A stretch of DNA of 6,678 nt from Spartobacteria bacterium (lineage in GTDB: Bacteria > Verrucomicrobiota > Verrucomicrobiia > Chthoniobacterales > Chthoniobacteraceae): positions 1 through 6,678 of the forward strand of contig JANXZI010000769.1 in the NCBI GenBank assembly GCA_025355595.1, given 5' to 3'. The position numbers and the translations under genes are program-made. Below the pieces are notes generated by a model. The model worked only from the letters and a program-made list of their open reading frames with translations. It ran no database searches and was not told the origin of the DNA. Shown here in pieces: positions 6,375 through 6,678 of the stretch (positions are counted from its first letter, which is position 1; each line of letters starts with the position of its first letter).

Positions 6375-6677
6375 TCAGTCTGAACTTGTTTCGGATTTCA
6401 TTTCGTCATGCTCTCCATCGTCCAGCCCACCCGTTGCGTCCGCAGCGGAGTCTTCTTTCCGCGCGCCGCGTTCCGCGCTTCGCGTTTGCCCCGTTCCCTC
6501 CGCCGTGCTCATCTGAAATTTCGGCCCGCCCCGTTCCCCCGCGAGCCGTGCATCCACGTTCGTCGCGATCTTGCCGTCGCGGATTTCGATCCTGCGCGGA
6601 GTGACTGCGGCGATTTCGGGATCGTGCGTGACGAGCGCGATCGTGCGGCCCTTGCGGCTCAGTTCGTGGAAAAGGCG
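6375..6677 (-). CDS. ABC transporter ATP-binding protein (MacB/LolD type), 3' end only
   Basis: Partial gene: the 5' part lies beyond the right edge. The visible frame begins RLFHELSRKGRTIALVTHDP, which is the end of an ABC nucleotide-binding domain. The His of VTHDP is the H-loop (switch) histidine, and RRIEIRDGKI is the usual final strand pair of MacB/LolD-type ATPases. The Walker A, signature and Walker B motifs would be outside the window. After DGKI most such ATPases stop within a few residues, but this frame continues for about 64 residues. That tail has no recognisable domain, contains repeat-encoded RSAERGARK and ends in an acidic stretch (TGGLDDGEHDEMKSETSSD). It is the expected energy partner of the permease at 4389-5849, separated from it by the S23 gene. 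The reading frame is fixed by the H-loop match. Confidence 0.9.
   Translation of the reverse strand, partial: RLFHELSRKGRTIALVTHDPEIAAVTPRRIEIRDGKIATNVDARLAGERGGPKFQMSTAEGTGQTRSAERGARKEDSAADATGGLDDGEHDEMKSETSSD
6459..6486 (-). repeat. GC-rich repeat copy R3, inside the C-terminal coding tail of the ABC ATPase
   Basis: It aligns by eye with R1 (inverted) at 25 of 28 positions and has the same orientation as R2. It is read in the ATPase frame as SAERGARK, the same reading phase in which R2 is read in the S23 gene (SAERGTRK). Both copies thus keep an open frame and encode nearly the same peptide. Confidence 0.75.
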
Positions 6678-6678
6678 C

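Overview
The window reads as chromosomal DNA of a high-GC, double-membraned (Gram-negative type) bacterium. A verrucomicrobial origin is my best guess, from the GC-rich codon use, the weak Shine-Dalgarno sequences and the short GCGGAACGCGG-type repeats beside a four-helix-bundle gene. That is an impression, not a proven placement. Nothing looks like phage, plasmid or CRISPR.

Left half, + strand. A six-helix membrane protein of unknown function (75-716) is followed by a 235-nt spacer. In that spacer 69 nt (796-864) fold on paper into a compact cloverleaf with A-rich loops and then a T run. Next comes a large membrane-anchored, beta-repeat AsmA/YdbH-like protein (952-3687). It overlaps by 4 nt (ATGA) a lipoprotein gene (3684-4175) whose N-terminal part resembles YnbE and whose C-terminal part resembles YdbL (DUF1318). 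In Escherichia coli, YdbH, YnbE and YdbL are three separate proteins of one operon. YdbH and YnbE bridge the inner and outer membranes for phospholipid transport, and YdbL modulates them. Here the system appears condensed to two genes, with lipoprotein and modulator in one polypeptide.

Middle. The convergent spacer (4176-4388) is less GC-rich than its surroundings. It holds several copies of GTGACTGGT and its complement, including a perfect 12-bp inverted repeat.

Right half, - strand. The 3' end of a MacB/LolD-type ABC ATPase (6375-6677, cut by the window edge) is followed by a small S23/four-helix-bundle gene (5954-6361) and then a MacB-type FtsX permease (4389-5849). ATPase and permease normally sit side by side, so the S23 gene interrupts the pair. 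Three copies of a roughly 28-bp GC-rich repeat mark this interruption: one inside the ATPase C-terminal tail, one inside the S23 C-terminal tail, and an inverted one directly against the permease start codon. This suggests a small mobile or repeat-associated S23 cassette that entered an ABC transporter operon while keeping reading frames open.
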